DNA from: Lutimaribacter_A marinistellae
GTDB lineage: Bacteria > Pseudomonadota > Alphaproteobacteria > Rhodobacterales > Rhodobacteraceae
NCBI RefSeq assembly: GCF_042648365.1
Contig: NZ_JBHRXI010000010.1
Coordinates: forward strand, 1 to 64,000
Direction: 5' to 3'
Length of the DNA stretch: 64,000 nucleotides
Below are positions 43,453-52,154 of this stretch, piece after piece. A program made the position numbers and the translations under genes. Below the pieces are notes generated by a model. The model was not told where the DNA came from and made no database searches. It saw only the letters and a program-made list of their open reading frames with translations. How positions within the stretch are numbered: position 1 is the stretch's first letter; every line of letters begins with the position of its first letter.

Positions 43453-46400
43453 TCAGGCGACCATCGCCTCGGCTCTCTTGAGATCGACCGATACGAGCTG
43501 GCTTACGCCCTGTTCCTGCATGGTGACACCGAAAAGCCGGTCCATCCGGGCCATCGTTACTGCATGGTGGGTAATTATCAAGAACCGTGTATCTGTCTGG
43601 CGGCACATTTCATCGAGGAGGTCGCAGAACCGGGTGACATTGGCATCGTCGAGCGGCGCGTCTACCTCGTCCAGCACGCAGATGGGTGCCGGATTGGCCA
43701 AAAACACCGCAAAGATGAGCGCCATCGCGGTAAGGGTCTGCTCGCCCCCCGACAGAAGGGAGAGCGTCGACAGCTTCTTGCCCGGCGGCTGGCACATGAT
43801 CTCGAGCCCGGCATCCAGCGGGTCCTCGCTTTCGACCATGACAAGGTTCGCCTCTCCACCACCAAAGAGGTGCTTGAACAACATCGCGAAGTTCGAGTTC
43901 ACTTGCTCGAACGCCGTCAACAGCCGCTCCCGTCCTTCGCGGTTGAGGCTGGCAATGCCGCTACGCAGGGCCTTTACCGCCTCTTCGAGGTCGGACTTCT
44001 CGGCGTTGAGCGTGTCGAACTCCTCCTGCACCTCCTTGGCATCATCCTCGGCCCGCAGGTTGACCGCCCCCATCGCGTCGCGATTGCGCTTGTGGCGCGC
44101 AACTTCAGCCTCAAGCACATCGGCCGCCGGCATCCGTTCGGCATCGGTATCGAGACGCTCCAGCAACTGCTTGGGACTCAGTTCCTGATCCTCGGCGATA
44201 CGGTCCGCGGCCGCCATGACAGCCTCGCGCGCGGAATCGGTGCGCGCCTCGGCGGCAGCGCGGGCCTCGCGTGCCTCCGACGCCAAACGCTCACATTCCC
44301 GCTCGGCCAGAACGGCCTCGCGCTGAACGTTTTCCGCCTCTGCCAGCTTGTCGGCGGCGGCACGGCGTCGCGTTTCCGCGGCTTCGATCTGTTCGGCCAG
44401 TTCTTCCCTTGCCTCGTCGATCTCGGCCGGAACAGCCATCGCCTCGGTCAATTCCTCCTGCGAGGTTTCTCGGCGTTCGCTCAACTCGCCGATCCGACGA
44501 TCCGCGGTTTCAAGGCGATGCCTCCAGCCGCTGAGATCCTTGGCAACCTCTTGGCTGCGACGTTTGCGGGCGTCTCCCTCGCGGCGCAGCTCGTCATGGG
44601 TGGAGCGATGGGTCAACATCGTGATCCGAGCCGCTTCGACCGTCTGCTTGATGTCCTCGACCTCGGCGCGGGCGCTGTCCAGATCGCCCAGGTCGGCAAG
44701 CGCCTTTTCGGCTTCGCGCAGCTGTATCCTTGCCGCCATCGCATCTTCGCGGTGACGTTCCACTGCCAGACCCGCCGTTTCCAGCTTCCCGGCACTCAGA
44801 TTGCGCTCCGCTTCTGCCCGGCTCAGGGCGCGGGCCGCTTCGGCAACCCGTTGATCTGCGGCGCGGCGGGCCTCGCGTGCACGGCGGTCCGCCTCGGTCA
44901 CCTCGGCAAGCTGGCGCGACAGCGCATCATGCGCCGCACGGGCACCATCGGCCCGGGCCTCGGCCTGGGCTAGATCCTGTTTCAGCGCCTCGAGCCGGTT
45001 CAATTGCTCCAAACGCATCGCCGCAGCCGAAGGGGCATCTTCGGCCCAAGCCCGGAACCCATCCCATCGCCACAGGTCGCCACCGCGCGATACCAGCCGC
45101 TGCCCCGGCTGCAATTGCGATTGCAGGTGTCCACCCTCATCTGCATCGACCAGACCGATCTGCGCGATCCGGCGGGCCAGACGATCCGGCCCCGAGACAT
45201 AGCGTGCCAACGGCATCGCGGCTTCCGGCAAGGGTTGATCGCTATCGTAACCTTCGACCTCGACCCAGCCCGAGGGGCCATCCCCTTCGACCAACGGAGC
45301 GCGCAGGTCATCTGCCAGCGCAGCCCCCAACGCCTTTTCATAGCCCGGTTCGACCCGCAGCAGGTCAAGCACCTGCCCGCCTTCGGCCGTGTCACGCTGA
45401 ACCAGCTTGGCAAGCGCTGTCGTCTCGGCCCTCAAGGCCCCCAGCTCGCCCTCGGCTTCCGATCGCTGGGCACGCGCCTCTGCCTCGCGGGCCTGCGTCT
45501 CGCCGCGCAGCTCGTCGGCGGCGGTCAGTGCTTCTTCGGCCGCATCGGCAGCCTCCTGCGCTTCGGCCTCGGCGTCCTGCGCCGTCTCGAACGCCTCGGA
45601 AGCCCGTTCAGCGGCCTCCTGCGCGGCGTCGACCGCTTCGCGGGCGCGCTCTTCTTCAGCCTCGGAGCGCGCCAGCGTCTTGCGGCTGTCCTCGACAAGG
45701 CGCTGTGCCGATTGATGGCGGGCCGCGAGTCGCGCCACGTCCTCGGTCACCTGGCTCAGGTGGCTTTCGCGGTCCTGCAGGATGGATGCGGCATCGCGTG
45801 CCGTCTCTGCCGCCTCGGCCAGCCTCTCGTCATGGCCCTCGCTCGCCTTGGCCAGTTCGCGGGCTTCCCATTCCAGCCGCTCGATCGTCTCACCGGCATC
45901 GCGGTTCAGCCCGGTTTCGCGCTCGATGTCACGGCCGAGTTGCTCGATGCGCGCCGTCAGGGTGGCGATGGTCTGACGGGCGCGGTTTTCCTGGTCGTCC
46001 AGCGCGTCATGCTGCACCTGAAGCCGCTGCAGAACGCCCGACGCGATGGCCTCTTCCTCGCGCAGCGGCGGCAGGACCTCTTCGGCTTCGGCGCGGTGGG
46101 CAGCAGCCTTGCGGGCCTCGGCTTCGGCACGGGCCGCTTCGGTGGTTCTGTCGCGCAACTTTTCCTCGGCCAGAAGGCGGGCCATGTCGGCCTCTTTCCA
46201 ACGGCGGTAAAGCAACATGCCTTCGGCTTGACGTAGCTGTTCGCCGATCTCGCGATAGCGTGCGGCCTGCCGTGCCTGTCGCGCCAGTTGGGCGAGTTGG
46301 GCCGACAGCTGTTCCAGCACGTCGTCTACGCGGGTGAGGTTGGCCTCGGTTCCTTTCAGCTTCAGCTCTGCCTCGTGTCGGCGCTGGTAAAGCCCTGAAA

Positions 46401-46917
46401 TTCCGGCAGCTTCCTCGAGGATACGGCGCCGCGCCTTGGGCTTGGCATTGATCAGTTCCGCAATCTGGCCCTGCCGCACGAGCGCGGGCGAATGCGCGCC
46501 GGTAGAGGCATCGGCAAACAGCATCTGTACGTCGCGCGCGCGAACGTCCTTGCCGTTGGTCTTGTAGGCCGAACCCACGTCGCGGGTGATCCGGCGGACG
46601 ATCTCAAGCTGGTCGCTTTCATTGAACCCCGAAGGCGCCAGACGCTCGGAATTGTCAATGAAAAGAGATACTTCTGCAAAGTTCCGGGCGGGTCGCGTCG
46701 CCGCCCCGGCAAAGATCACGTCCTCCATCCCGCCGCCACGCATGGCCTTGGGGCGGTTCTCGCCCATCACCCAGCGCAGCGCTTCGAGGAGGTTGGATTT
46801 CCCGCAGCCGTTCGGACCCACGACGCCTGTCAGCCCGTCCGCGATGATAAGGTCGGTCGGGTCCACAAAGCTTTTGAAGCCGGTCAGTCTGAGCCTGTTG
46901 AAACGCACTTGCGCCAA
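43453..46917 (-). CDS. smc: Chromosome segregation protein SMC
   Basis: A roughly 1154-residue SMC ATPase. The N-terminal Walker A is VVGPNGCGKSNLLEALRWVMGE and the C-terminal signature and Walker B are LLSGGEQTLTAMALIFAVF and PICVLDEVDAPLDDANV. Two long Ala/Glu/Arg-rich coiled coils flank a hinge at about residues 510-640. I choose a TTG start (MAQVRFNRLRL) because AGGA lies 8 nt before it; a GTG three codons later is the alternative. SMC with ScpAB organises the chromosome. Confidence 0.95.
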   Translation of the reverse strand: MAQVRFNRLRLTGFKSFVDPTDLIIADGLTGVVGPNGCGKSNLLEALRWVMGENRPKAMRGGGMEDVIFAGAATRPARNFAEVSLFIDNSERLAPSGFNESDQLEIVRRITRDVGSAYKTNGKDVRARDVQMLFADASTGAHSPALVRQGQIAELINAKPKARRRILEEAAGISGLYQRRHEAELKLKGTEANLTRVDDVLEQLSAQLAQLARQARQAARYREIGEQLRQAEGMLLYRRWKEADMARLLAEEKLRDRTTEAARAEAEARKAAAHRAEAEEVLPPLREEEAIASGVLQRLQVQHDALDDQENRARQTIATLTARIEQLGRDIERETGLNRDAGETIERLEWEARELAKASEGHDERLAEAAETARDAASILQDRESHLSQVTEDVARLAARHQSAQRLVEDSRKTLARSEAEEERAREAVDAAQEAAERASEAFETAQDAEAEAQEAADAAEEALTAADELRGETQAREAEARAQRSEAEGELGALRAETTALAKLVQRDTAEGGQVLDLLRVEPGYEKALGAALADDLRAPLVEGDGPSGWVEVEGYDSDQPLPEAAMPLARYVSGPDRLARRIAQIGLVDADEGGHLQSQLQPGQRLVSRGGDLWRWDGFRAWAEDAPSAAAMRLEQLNRLEALKQDLAQAEARADGARAAHDALSRQLAEVTEADRRAREARRAADQRVAEAARALSRAEAERNLSAGKLETAGLAVERHREDAMAARIQLREAEKALADLGDLDSARAEVEDIKQTVEAARITMLTHRSTHDELRREGDARKRRSQEVAKDLSGWRHRLETADRRIGELSERRETSQEELTEAMAVPAEIDEAREELAEQIEAAETRRRAAADKLAEAENVQREAVLAERECERLASEAREARAAAEARTDSAREAVMAAADRIAEDQELSPKQLLERLDTDAERMPAADVLEAEVARHKRNRDAMGAVNLRAEDDAKEVQEEFDTLNAEKSDLEEAVKALRSGIASLNREGRERLLTAFEQVNSNFAMLFKHLFGGGEANLVMVESEDPLDAGLEIMCQPPGKKLSTLSLLSGGEQTLTAMALIFAVFLANPAPICVLDEVDAPLDDANVTRFCDLLDEMCRQTDTRFLIITHHAVTMARMDRLFGVTMQEQGVSQLVSVDLKRAEAMVA

Positions 46918-47032
46918 TCCGTGATTCCTGTGGAGTCCGAGTCTGCGCAACGAGAGGGGCTCGTGTCAACGCATGACCGCAGTATATGGCGGGGACCCGC
47001 CAGTTATCCACAAGATATGGCGACCCAAACAA

Positions 47033-47449
47033 TCAGAACGGTGCGCATTCGTAATCGCGGTACACGACACCGTCCACCCCACCCGAGAGCGTCGAGGTTT
47101 CAAAGCAATCATAATCCGGACCGATCCGCGCCGCGTTCAAAAGACGCTGGCCTGCATCCGGGTCGCAGCCGAGAACGCCAAGCTGAACTGCGGAATCTCC
47201 CATGACTTTCAGGATGTTACAACCCGAAACCTGCGCCATGGCGCGGCCCGCTCGTGGAGCGATGACGGCAAAGCGCGCATCCGCTTCGGGCGTAAGCCGT
47301 ATGGCCTCGGCCAGGTTGCCGCGCAGGCGAATATCAAAGGTGCTGCCCTCGACCGAGACACGCGTCGCGGCGATCCCCGAGAAGTGTGGCGAAGGCGTGT
47401 TGCAGGCCGCAAGCAGGGCAAAGGCAAGGAGAATGAGCGACCGGATCAT
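47033..47449 (-). CDS. Small lipoprotein of unknown function
   Basis: A 138-residue protein with a lipoprotein signal peptide and lipobox LAAC (Cys16). The rest contains two further cysteine pairs (GCN/GCD and DCF/ECA), suggesting disulfides. It resembles uncharacterised Rhodobacterales envelope proteins with YDC and YEC endings. An unusual direct repeat lies 65-110 bp upstream of its start. Confidence 0.75.
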   Translation of the reverse strand: MIRSLILLAFALLAACNTPSPHFSGIAATRVSVEGSTFDIRLRGNLAEAIRLTPEADARFAVIAPRAGRAMAQVSGCNILKVMGDSAVQLGVLGCDPDAGQRLLNAARIGPDYDCFETSTLSGGVDGVVYRDYECAPF

Positions 47450-47513
47450 GCGGCGCAGGATCGGGCGAACTGGTTAACGGATCCTTTCCAGCCGCCCGGC
47501 GCCACCCGGAATC

Positions 47514-47573
47514 GACCGTTTTGTACATCGATCGGGGGGGCAATTGACCGTTTTGTACAAAGGGGTACCGTTT
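47514..47573. repeat. Direct repeat of GACCGTTTTGTACA with 32-bp period
   Basis: GACCGTTTTGTACA occurs identically at 47514-47527 and 47546-47559, exactly 32 bp (three helical turns) apart. A third, shorter match ACCGTTT lies at 47567-47573. The second copy is part of the palindrome TTTGTACAAA (47552-47561). The array lies in the 150-bp gap between the aminotransferase 3' end and the lipoprotein 5' end and is a candidate operator for the lipoprotein gene. Confidence 0.75.
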
Positions 47574-47599
47574 ACCTTTCGGCAATCACTGTGGTCCAT

Positions 47600-48808
47600 T
47601 CACGCGTCACGCAGGAGTTGACCCAAACGGCGCATTCCCTCGGCAATGGTCGCCTCGTCCGCGCAGGAGAAGCTGAGCCGGAGCGTGTTCGCGCCCGAGC
47701 CATCGGCGAAGAACGCCTGGCCGGGAACAAAGGCGACCTGCACCGTGTCGAGCGAGCGTTGCAGGAGCGCCGCCGCATCGGTGCCTATGGGCAGGGTGAG
47801 CCAGACAAACATGCCGCCCTCGGGCTTTGTCCAGGTGACGCCGTCTGGCATATGCGCGGCGAGCGCGGTCAGCATCGCGTCGCGACGGGCGCGGTAGGTG
47901 TCGCGCAGCGTGGTCACGTGGCTGTCGAAACAGCGATCTGCGACCTCGGCCACGGCCATCTGGTTCATCGTGGCCGAATGCAGGTCGGCCGCCTGTTTCA
48001 GGAGCACCATCTGCGAGATCACGGGACGGGCGGCCACCGCCCATCCAACCCGCAGACCCGGTGAAAGCGTCTTGGAGAACGAGCCGCAATAGACCGTCCG
48101 GCAGGCGTCGATCGTGCCCTTGCGCGCCAGTTCTAGCGCGAGGATCGGCGGGATGTCGTCGCCGTCATAGCGCAGGGCCTGGTAGGCGGCATCCTCGATC
48201 ACCGCGCAATCGAGCGTCTCGGCCAGATCGAGCAGCCGCTCGCGCCCTGGCCGGTCGATGGTCTCGCCCGTGGGGTTGGCGAAATCGGGCGAGAGATAGG
48301 CCAGCTTGACCCGCCCGCCACCGGCCTCGGCCGCCTGCGCGATATCCCCGGGTGCGCGGTTGTCATTGATCGTCAGCCGGTCATAGCGCGGCTCATAGGC
48401 GTTGAAGGCCGCAAGTGCGCCGAGATAGGTGGGCCATCCCACCAGGGCGGTGTCACCGGGCGACAGGAAGAGCTTGCCGAGGTAGTCGAGCGCCTGTTGC
48501 GATCCCGAGGTGATAAGCACGTTGTCGACCGAAACCTCGATCCCGAGTTGGGCCATATGCGCAACGATCCAGCGGCGCAGCGGCATGTAGCCTTCGCTGA
48601 CCGAATACTGCAGCGCCTGCCCCGCATGGGCCGGATCGAGCGCGGTGCTGCAGGCGGCGGCAAACTCCTGCGCCGGGAACAGGTTCGGATCGGGGATGCC
48701 GCCCGCGAAGGAGAGGATGCCCGGCCGGTCGAGCAGCTTGAGCAGCTCGCGGATCTCGGAGGCCTTCATCCGAGCGGCGCGGCTGGCGAATATGTGATCG
48801 AGAGCCAT
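47600..48808 (-). CDS. PLP-dependent aminotransferase (2-aminoadipate/aromatic type)
   Basis: A 402-residue fold-type I aminotransferase of the branch related to LysN and the MocR aminotransferase domain. ILSFAGGIPDPNLFPAQEF and ITSGSQQALDYLGKLFLSPGDTALV are typical, the PLP lysine is in YCGSFSKTLSPGLRVGWAVA, and the substrate arginine lies in NTLRLSFSCAD. The ATG follows GGAGGAGAC. It is divergent from a GntR regulator, which may control it. The donor substrate is unresolved. Confidence 0.92.
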   Translation of the reverse strand: MALDHIFASRAARMKASEIRELLKLLDRPGILSFAGGIPDPNLFPAQEFAAACSTALDPAHAGQALQYSVSEGYMPLRRWIVAHMAQLGIEVSVDNVLITSGSQQALDYLGKLFLSPGDTALVGWPTYLGALAAFNAYEPRYDRLTINDNRAPGDIAQAAEAGGGRVKLAYLSPDFANPTGETIDRPGRERLLDLAETLDCAVIEDAAYQALRYDGDDIPPILALELARKGTIDACRTVYCGSFSKTLSPGLRVGWAVAARPVISQMVLLKQAADLHSATMNQMAVAEVADRCFDSHVTTLRDTYRARRDAMLTALAAHMPDGVTWTKPEGGMFVWLTLPIGTDAAALLQRSLDTVQVAFVPGQAFFADGSGANTLRLSFSCADEATIAEGMRRLGQLLRDA

Positions 48809-48922
48809 GGTCTCCTCCGTCTTGGCGCTGTCCGAAGGTGCGGAGCCGCGCGATCCGTGTCAATATTGCTGACCTTTTGTTGCAGCGAGTGTGATCGCAT
48901 GCGCCTTGCGGCTGCGCCGTGG

Positions 48923-48941
48923 TGGTCATATGTCTTGACCA
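48923..48941. promoter_or_regulatory. Candidate GntR operator TGGTCA-N7-TGACCA
   Basis: A perfect 6-bp inverted repeat at 48923-48928 and 48936-48941 lies 20 bp before the GntR start, in the divergent region with the aminotransferase. TGGT/ACCA half-sites are usual for the FadR subfamily, although the spacing here is wider than the common N1-N3 core. Confidence 0.5.
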
Positions 48942-48961
48942 ATCCAGAGGGGAACCCGGCC

Positions 48962-49732
48962 ATGCCCTTTCAGAAGATCCAGTCAGAGCGCCTGTCGAGC
49001 GCGGTGGTGCGCCAGATCGAGCTGTTGATCCTGCGCGGCATCCTGCGTCCGGGCGAACGCCTGCCGTCGGAACGTGAGTTGTCGGACCGGCTGGGTGTCT
49101 CCCGCCCCTCGCTGCGCGACGCGGTGGCCGAGTTGCAGGAACAGGGGCTGCTGACCACGCGGGCCGGTGCGGGCATCTACGTGGCCGAAGTGCTGGGCAA
49201 CGCGTTTTCGCCGGCGCTGGTGCGGCTGTTCGCCACCCATGACGAGGCGGTTTTCGACTACCTGGCCTTTCGCCGGGACATGGAAGGGCTGGCCGGCGGG
49301 CGGGCGGCGCGGCTGGGATCGGAAAGCGATCTGAAAGTGGTGCAGGCGATCTTTGACAAGATGGTGGCGGCGCATCAAAACCGCTCGGGCGACGAGGAGG
49401 CGCGGCTTGATGCGCAGTTCCACATGGCGATTATCGAGGCGGGCCACAACGTGGTGATGCTGCACATGATGCGATCGATGTTCGACCTTCTGCGCGAGGG
49501 CGTGTTCTACAACCGAAAGATCATGTTCCACCAACGCACGACGCGGTCGGCGATCCTGGACCAGCACCGCAAGATCAACGAGGCCTTGCAGGCGCGCGAC
49601 CCCGCTGGCACCCGTGCCGCGATAGAGGCGCATCTGGACTATGTCGAACGCGGGCTGGCCGACCAGATGAAAGCGGAGAAGAACGAGGTCATCGCCCGCC
49701 AACGGCTCTCGCAGGAACTGGGAGATTCCTGA
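48962..49732 (+). CDS. GntR-family regulator with FCD domain
   Basis: A 256-residue FadR-subfamily repressor. The winged helix reads LILRGILRPGERLPSERELSDRLGVSRPSLRDAVAELQEQGLLTTRAGAGIYV. The C-terminal FCD domain contains DEARLDAQFHMAI-like sequence (here EEARLDAQFHMAIIEAGHN) and HRKINEALQARDPAGTRAAIEAHL, with conserved metal-binding His positions. It resembles PdhR/LldR. The divergent aminotransferase and the inverted repeat in between suggest the target. Confidence 0.92.
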   Translation: MPFQKIQSERLSSAVVRQIELLILRGILRPGERLPSERELSDRLGVSRPSLRDAVAELQEQGLLTTRAGAGIYVAEVLGNAFSPALVRLFATHDEAVFDYLAFRRDMEGLAGGRAARLGSESDLKVVQAIFDKMVAAHQNRSGDEEARLDAQFHMAIIEAGHNVVMLHMMRSMFDLLREGVFYNRKIMFHQRTTRSAILDQHRKINEALQARDPAGTRAAIEAHLDYVERGLADQMKAEKNEVIARQRLSQELGDS

Positions 49733-49759
49733 ACCACCGCCCGACAGATGACCCGCGGC

Positions 49760-49960
49760 GGAGGTTCTCCCGCCCGTCGCGGCCCGATCACAGATCGGAC
49801 CCCGCCAGTTGGGCCGGGCGCCCTTCGGGCGGGGTCGGCGCGGGATGTCGACAGATGCGCACCCGCGCCCGAAGGGCGCCGGGCCCAAGGCCCGGTGGCG
49901 TCCGGCGCAGCCGGAGGCCGGCGGGGTGCGGGAGCGCCCTGCCCTGCTTCAAGAACCTCC
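49760..49960. repeat. Structured palindromic intergenic element, copy A
   Basis: A GC-rich element of about 200 bp fills the gap between the GntR and pstB 3' ends. It is bounded by GGAGGTTCT (49760-49768) and its complement AGAACCTCC (49952-49960). Inside, arms 49809-49831 and 49866-49888 form an inverted repeat matching at 22 of 23 positions. It shares TTGGGCCGGGCGCC, CGGGCCCAA, GTCCGGCGCAGCCGG and GCGGGAGC, in the same order, with the element at 61634-61859. No coding potential was seen. The class is unknown. Confidence 0.75.
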
Positions 49961-49970
49961 AGTGGGGTTC

Positions 49971-50786
49971 TCAGCCGAACTTTCCCTCGATGAAGCTGCG
50001 CGTGCGGGGGTGGCGCGGCGTCGTGAAGACCTGTTCGGTCGGCCCGATCTCGAGCAGTTCGCCGAGATGAAAGAAGGCGACACGATCGGCGACACGGCGC
50101 GCTTCCATCATCGAGTGGGTGACGACCACGATGCTGTGATCGGCGCGGAGGTCCAGCATCAGCTCCTCGACGCGGGCCGTTGCGATCGGGTCGATGGAAC
50201 CGGTGGGTTCGTCCATCAGCAAGATCTCTGGCTGGTAGGCCAGCGCGCGCGCGATGCAGAGCCGCTGCTGCTGGCCGCCGGACAAGGCGGTCCCCTCCCG
50301 GCTGTGCAGGCCGTCTTTGACTTCGTCCCACAGGTGAGCGCGGCGCAGGCAGACCTCGACATGGGCGTCCATATCGGCTCCTGTCCGGATCAGTCCGTGG
50401 ATACGCGCGCCATAGGCCACGTTCTCGTAGACCGATGCAGGGAAGGGGTTGGGTTTCTGCGCGACCCAACCGAAGCGGCGGCGATGGATCGGCGGGTCCA
50501 CGCGCTGGTCGTAGATGTCGATATCGTCCATGTGGATGCTGCCGGTGATCCGCACGTCGCGGGTTCCGTCATGCATCCGGTTGAGGCATTTGAGCGCCGT
50601 CGATTTGCCGCAACCCGACGGTCCGATGAAAGCGAGGATCTCGTTCGGGTAAAGCTCGAAGCCGATCTCGTTGAGCGCCTGTTTCTCGCCGTAGTACAGC
50701 GACAGGTCCCTGACGGTCAGCAGCGGTGGTGCGTTGCGCAGAACGGGGGTGGTGAACGGGGCTTGGGACGGGATGCGGTCCAACAT
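49971..50786 (-). CDS. pstB: Phosphate ABC transporter ATP-binding protein, orphan PstB
   Basis: A 271-residue ABC ATPase of the PstB type. Walker A is FIGPSGCGKSTALKCLNRMHDG, the PstB-specific VAQKPNPFPASVYENVAYG follows, and the signature plus Walker B are TALSGGQQQRLCIARALA and ILLMDEPTGSIDPIA. The terminal FIEGKFG is also typical of PstB. No pstS, pstC, pstA or phoU lies within the window, so its partners must be elsewhere. It follows the ATP synthase operon on the same strand, after a hairpin. Confidence 0.88.
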   Translation of the reverse strand: MLDRIPSQAPFTTPVLRNAPPLLTVRDLSLYYGEKQALNEIGFELYPNEILAFIGPSGCGKSTALKCLNRMHDGTRDVRITGSIHMDDIDIYDQRVDPPIHRRRFGWVAQKPNPFPASVYENVAYGARIHGLIRTGADMDAHVEVCLRRAHLWDEVKDGLHSREGTALSGGQQQRLCIARALAYQPEILLMDEPTGSIDPIATARVEELMLDLRADHSIVVVTHSMMEARRVADRVAFFHLGELLEIGPTEQVFTTPRHPRTRSFIEGKFG

Positions 50787-50868
50787 CGGACTCCTCTCGG
50801 GTCGGTCACCCTGAGGGGTGGCACGGCCCGGGCGGAGCGGGTTTGATCTGACCCCGGAGGGCCGGAAA

Positions 50869-50886
50869 CTTCACAAAACCTTCACC
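50869..50886. promoter_or_regulatory. Pho-box-like direct repeat upstream of pstB
   Basis: CTTCAC occurs at 50869-50874 and 50880-50885 with an 11-bp period and an A-rich spacer, the layout of a Pho box (two 7-bp repeats, 4-bp spacer), although the consensus CTGTCA is not matched exactly and the orientation is opposite to pstB. It lies about 85 bp before the pstB start. Confidence 0.35.
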
Positions 50887-50896
50887 GAAACGTCAA

Positions 50897-50922
50897 GAAC
50901 CCGGGCCGCGAAGCCCGGGTTC
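50897..50922 (-). terminator. Hairpin after the ATP synthase Fo operon
   Basis: GAACCCGGGC (50897-50906) pairs over 10 bp with GCCCGGGTTC (50913-50922) around CGCGAA, about 30 bp after the atpF stop on the minus strand. The following T content is low, so it is a probable rather than certain terminator. Confidence 0.55.
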
Positions 50923-50950
50923 CTGAAAGGTCTCACAGAGCGGCTGGCGC

Positions 50951-51511
50951 TCAGTGCAGCTTGGTGCCCAGCTTATCGATCGAGTCGTCGATCAGCTTGT
51001 TGGCCTGCGCCGCGTTCATCTGCTTGGCCAGCACGTCGCCGGCGGCAGCGACCGCAACGGCGATGGCCTGGTCGCGGACTTCCTTGACAGCCGAGGCTTC
51101 GGCCGAGGCGATCTGGTCCTTGGCACCCGCCATGCGGCGTTCGATCGAGACCGCGAGGTCCTTCTTGGCCTGCTCGGCGGCCAGCTTGGCATCTTCGCGG
51201 GCCGCGGCGACGATGCGGTCGGCCTGGTCCTGGACCTCTTTCTGCTTGCGCTCGTAGGACGCGAGCAGGGTCTGCGCCTCTTCACGAAGCGCGCGGGCCT
51301 CGTCCAGTTCGGACTGGATGCCCTGTGCGCGGTCGTCCAGCGCCTTTCCGATCATCGCCGGCACCTTGAAATAGGCCAGCACCGCGATGAACACGATGAA
51401 GCCCAGGAGCACGACGAAATCGGTGTTCTTCAGCGAGAAGAACGGGCCCGAGGCTGCAAGCGCCGGGCTGGCGGCGCCAAGGGTCAGGATCGCGGCGAGA
51501 ATTGTACGCAT
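50951..51511 (-). CDS. atpF: ATP synthase Fo subunit b
   Basis: A 186-residue b subunit, part of the peripheral stalk. A signal-like N-terminus ending ALAASG is followed by FFSLKNTDFVVLLGFIVFIAVLAYFKVPAMIGKALDDRAQGIQ, with the single membrane helix, and then a long amphipathic coiled coil. The start overlaps nothing; the b' gene ends 5 bp upstream. This is the last gene of the Fo operon. Confidence 0.94.
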   Translation of the reverse strand: MRTILAAILTLGAASPALAASGPFFSLKNTDFVVLLGFIVFIAVLAYFKVPAMIGKALDDRAQGIQSELDEARALREEAQTLLASYERKQKEVQDQADRIVAAAREDAKLAAEQAKKDLAVSIERRMAGAKDQIASAEASAVKEVRDQAIAVAVAAAGDVLAKQMNAAQANKLIDDSIDKLGTKLH

Positions 51512-51516
51512 GTCGC

Positions 51517-52068
51517 TTATCCTTTCATCCGGGCGTCGACGGCCTGATCGACCGAGGCCTGGTCCACGTCGCCGCCAAGGGTCGCCACGAGGGCAGCGGC
51601 GGTGTCGCGGGCCACATCCTTGACGCTGTCGATGGCGCCGGCACGGATTTCGGCGATGGCCTTTTCCGACTCGGCGGTCTGCGCCGCGATCTCGGCATCT
51701 GCCTTGGCGATGGCCTCGTCCAGGTCGGCCTGGATCTCGGCACGGGCCTCGGCAGCGATGCGCTGCGCTTCGGAGCGGGCGTCGGCGAGCGCCTTGTTAT
51801 ACGCTTCCTCGGCCTCGACAGCCTTGGCCTTGAGGTCTTCGGCCGCAGCGAGGTCGTTGGTAATGGTTCCGGTCCGTTCGGCCAGGATCGCCGCGATACG
51901 CGGCAGGGCCACGCGGGACAAGACGAGGAAGATGACGACCAGCGTCACGACCAGCCAGAAGATCTGGTTCGGGAACCAGTCGAAGCAGAGCTGCGGCATG
52001 CCGATGGCACTGCCGTAGGAGTCGACGCAAGCGCCGGCGGCCTCTGCGGCTATGGGTTCTGTCGCCAT
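51517..52068 (-). CDS. ATP synthase Fo subunit b'
   Basis: A 183-residue b' subunit, the second stalk protein found in photosynthetic and many alphaproteobacteria. MPQLCFDWFPNQIFWLVVTLVVIFLVLSRVALPRIAAILAERTGTITNDL is the membrane helix and its exit, followed by an Ala/Glu-rich coiled coil. It differs from b by its Trp/Phe-rich membrane helix. It lies between atpE and atpF. Confidence 0.93.
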   Translation of the reverse strand: MATEPIAAEAAGACVDSYGSAIGMPQLCFDWFPNQIFWLVVTLVVIFLVLSRVALPRIAAILAERTGTITNDLAAAEDLKAKAVEAEEAYNKALADARSEAQRIAAEARAEIQADLDEAIAKADAEIAAQTAESEKAIAEIRAGAIDSVKDVARDTAAALVATLGGDVDQASVDQAVDARMKG

Positions 52069-52154
52069 GTTGTCCTCCGTCGGAACGTTGTCTTTACAAC
52101 GGGTGGGCCGCTATGGCCCGGCCGCACCCGCGCGTAAGGATCAGGTTCCGCGGA

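Noticed and set aside
43564..46337. Plus-strand frames opposite smc, one rich in Pro/Arg/Ala
   Set aside because: Low-complexity antisense shadow of the coiled-coil codons of smc.
49733..49970. Small coding frames in the GntR/pstB gap
   Set aside because: All frames there follow the palindromic GC-rich element and have no ribosome-binding site or domain.
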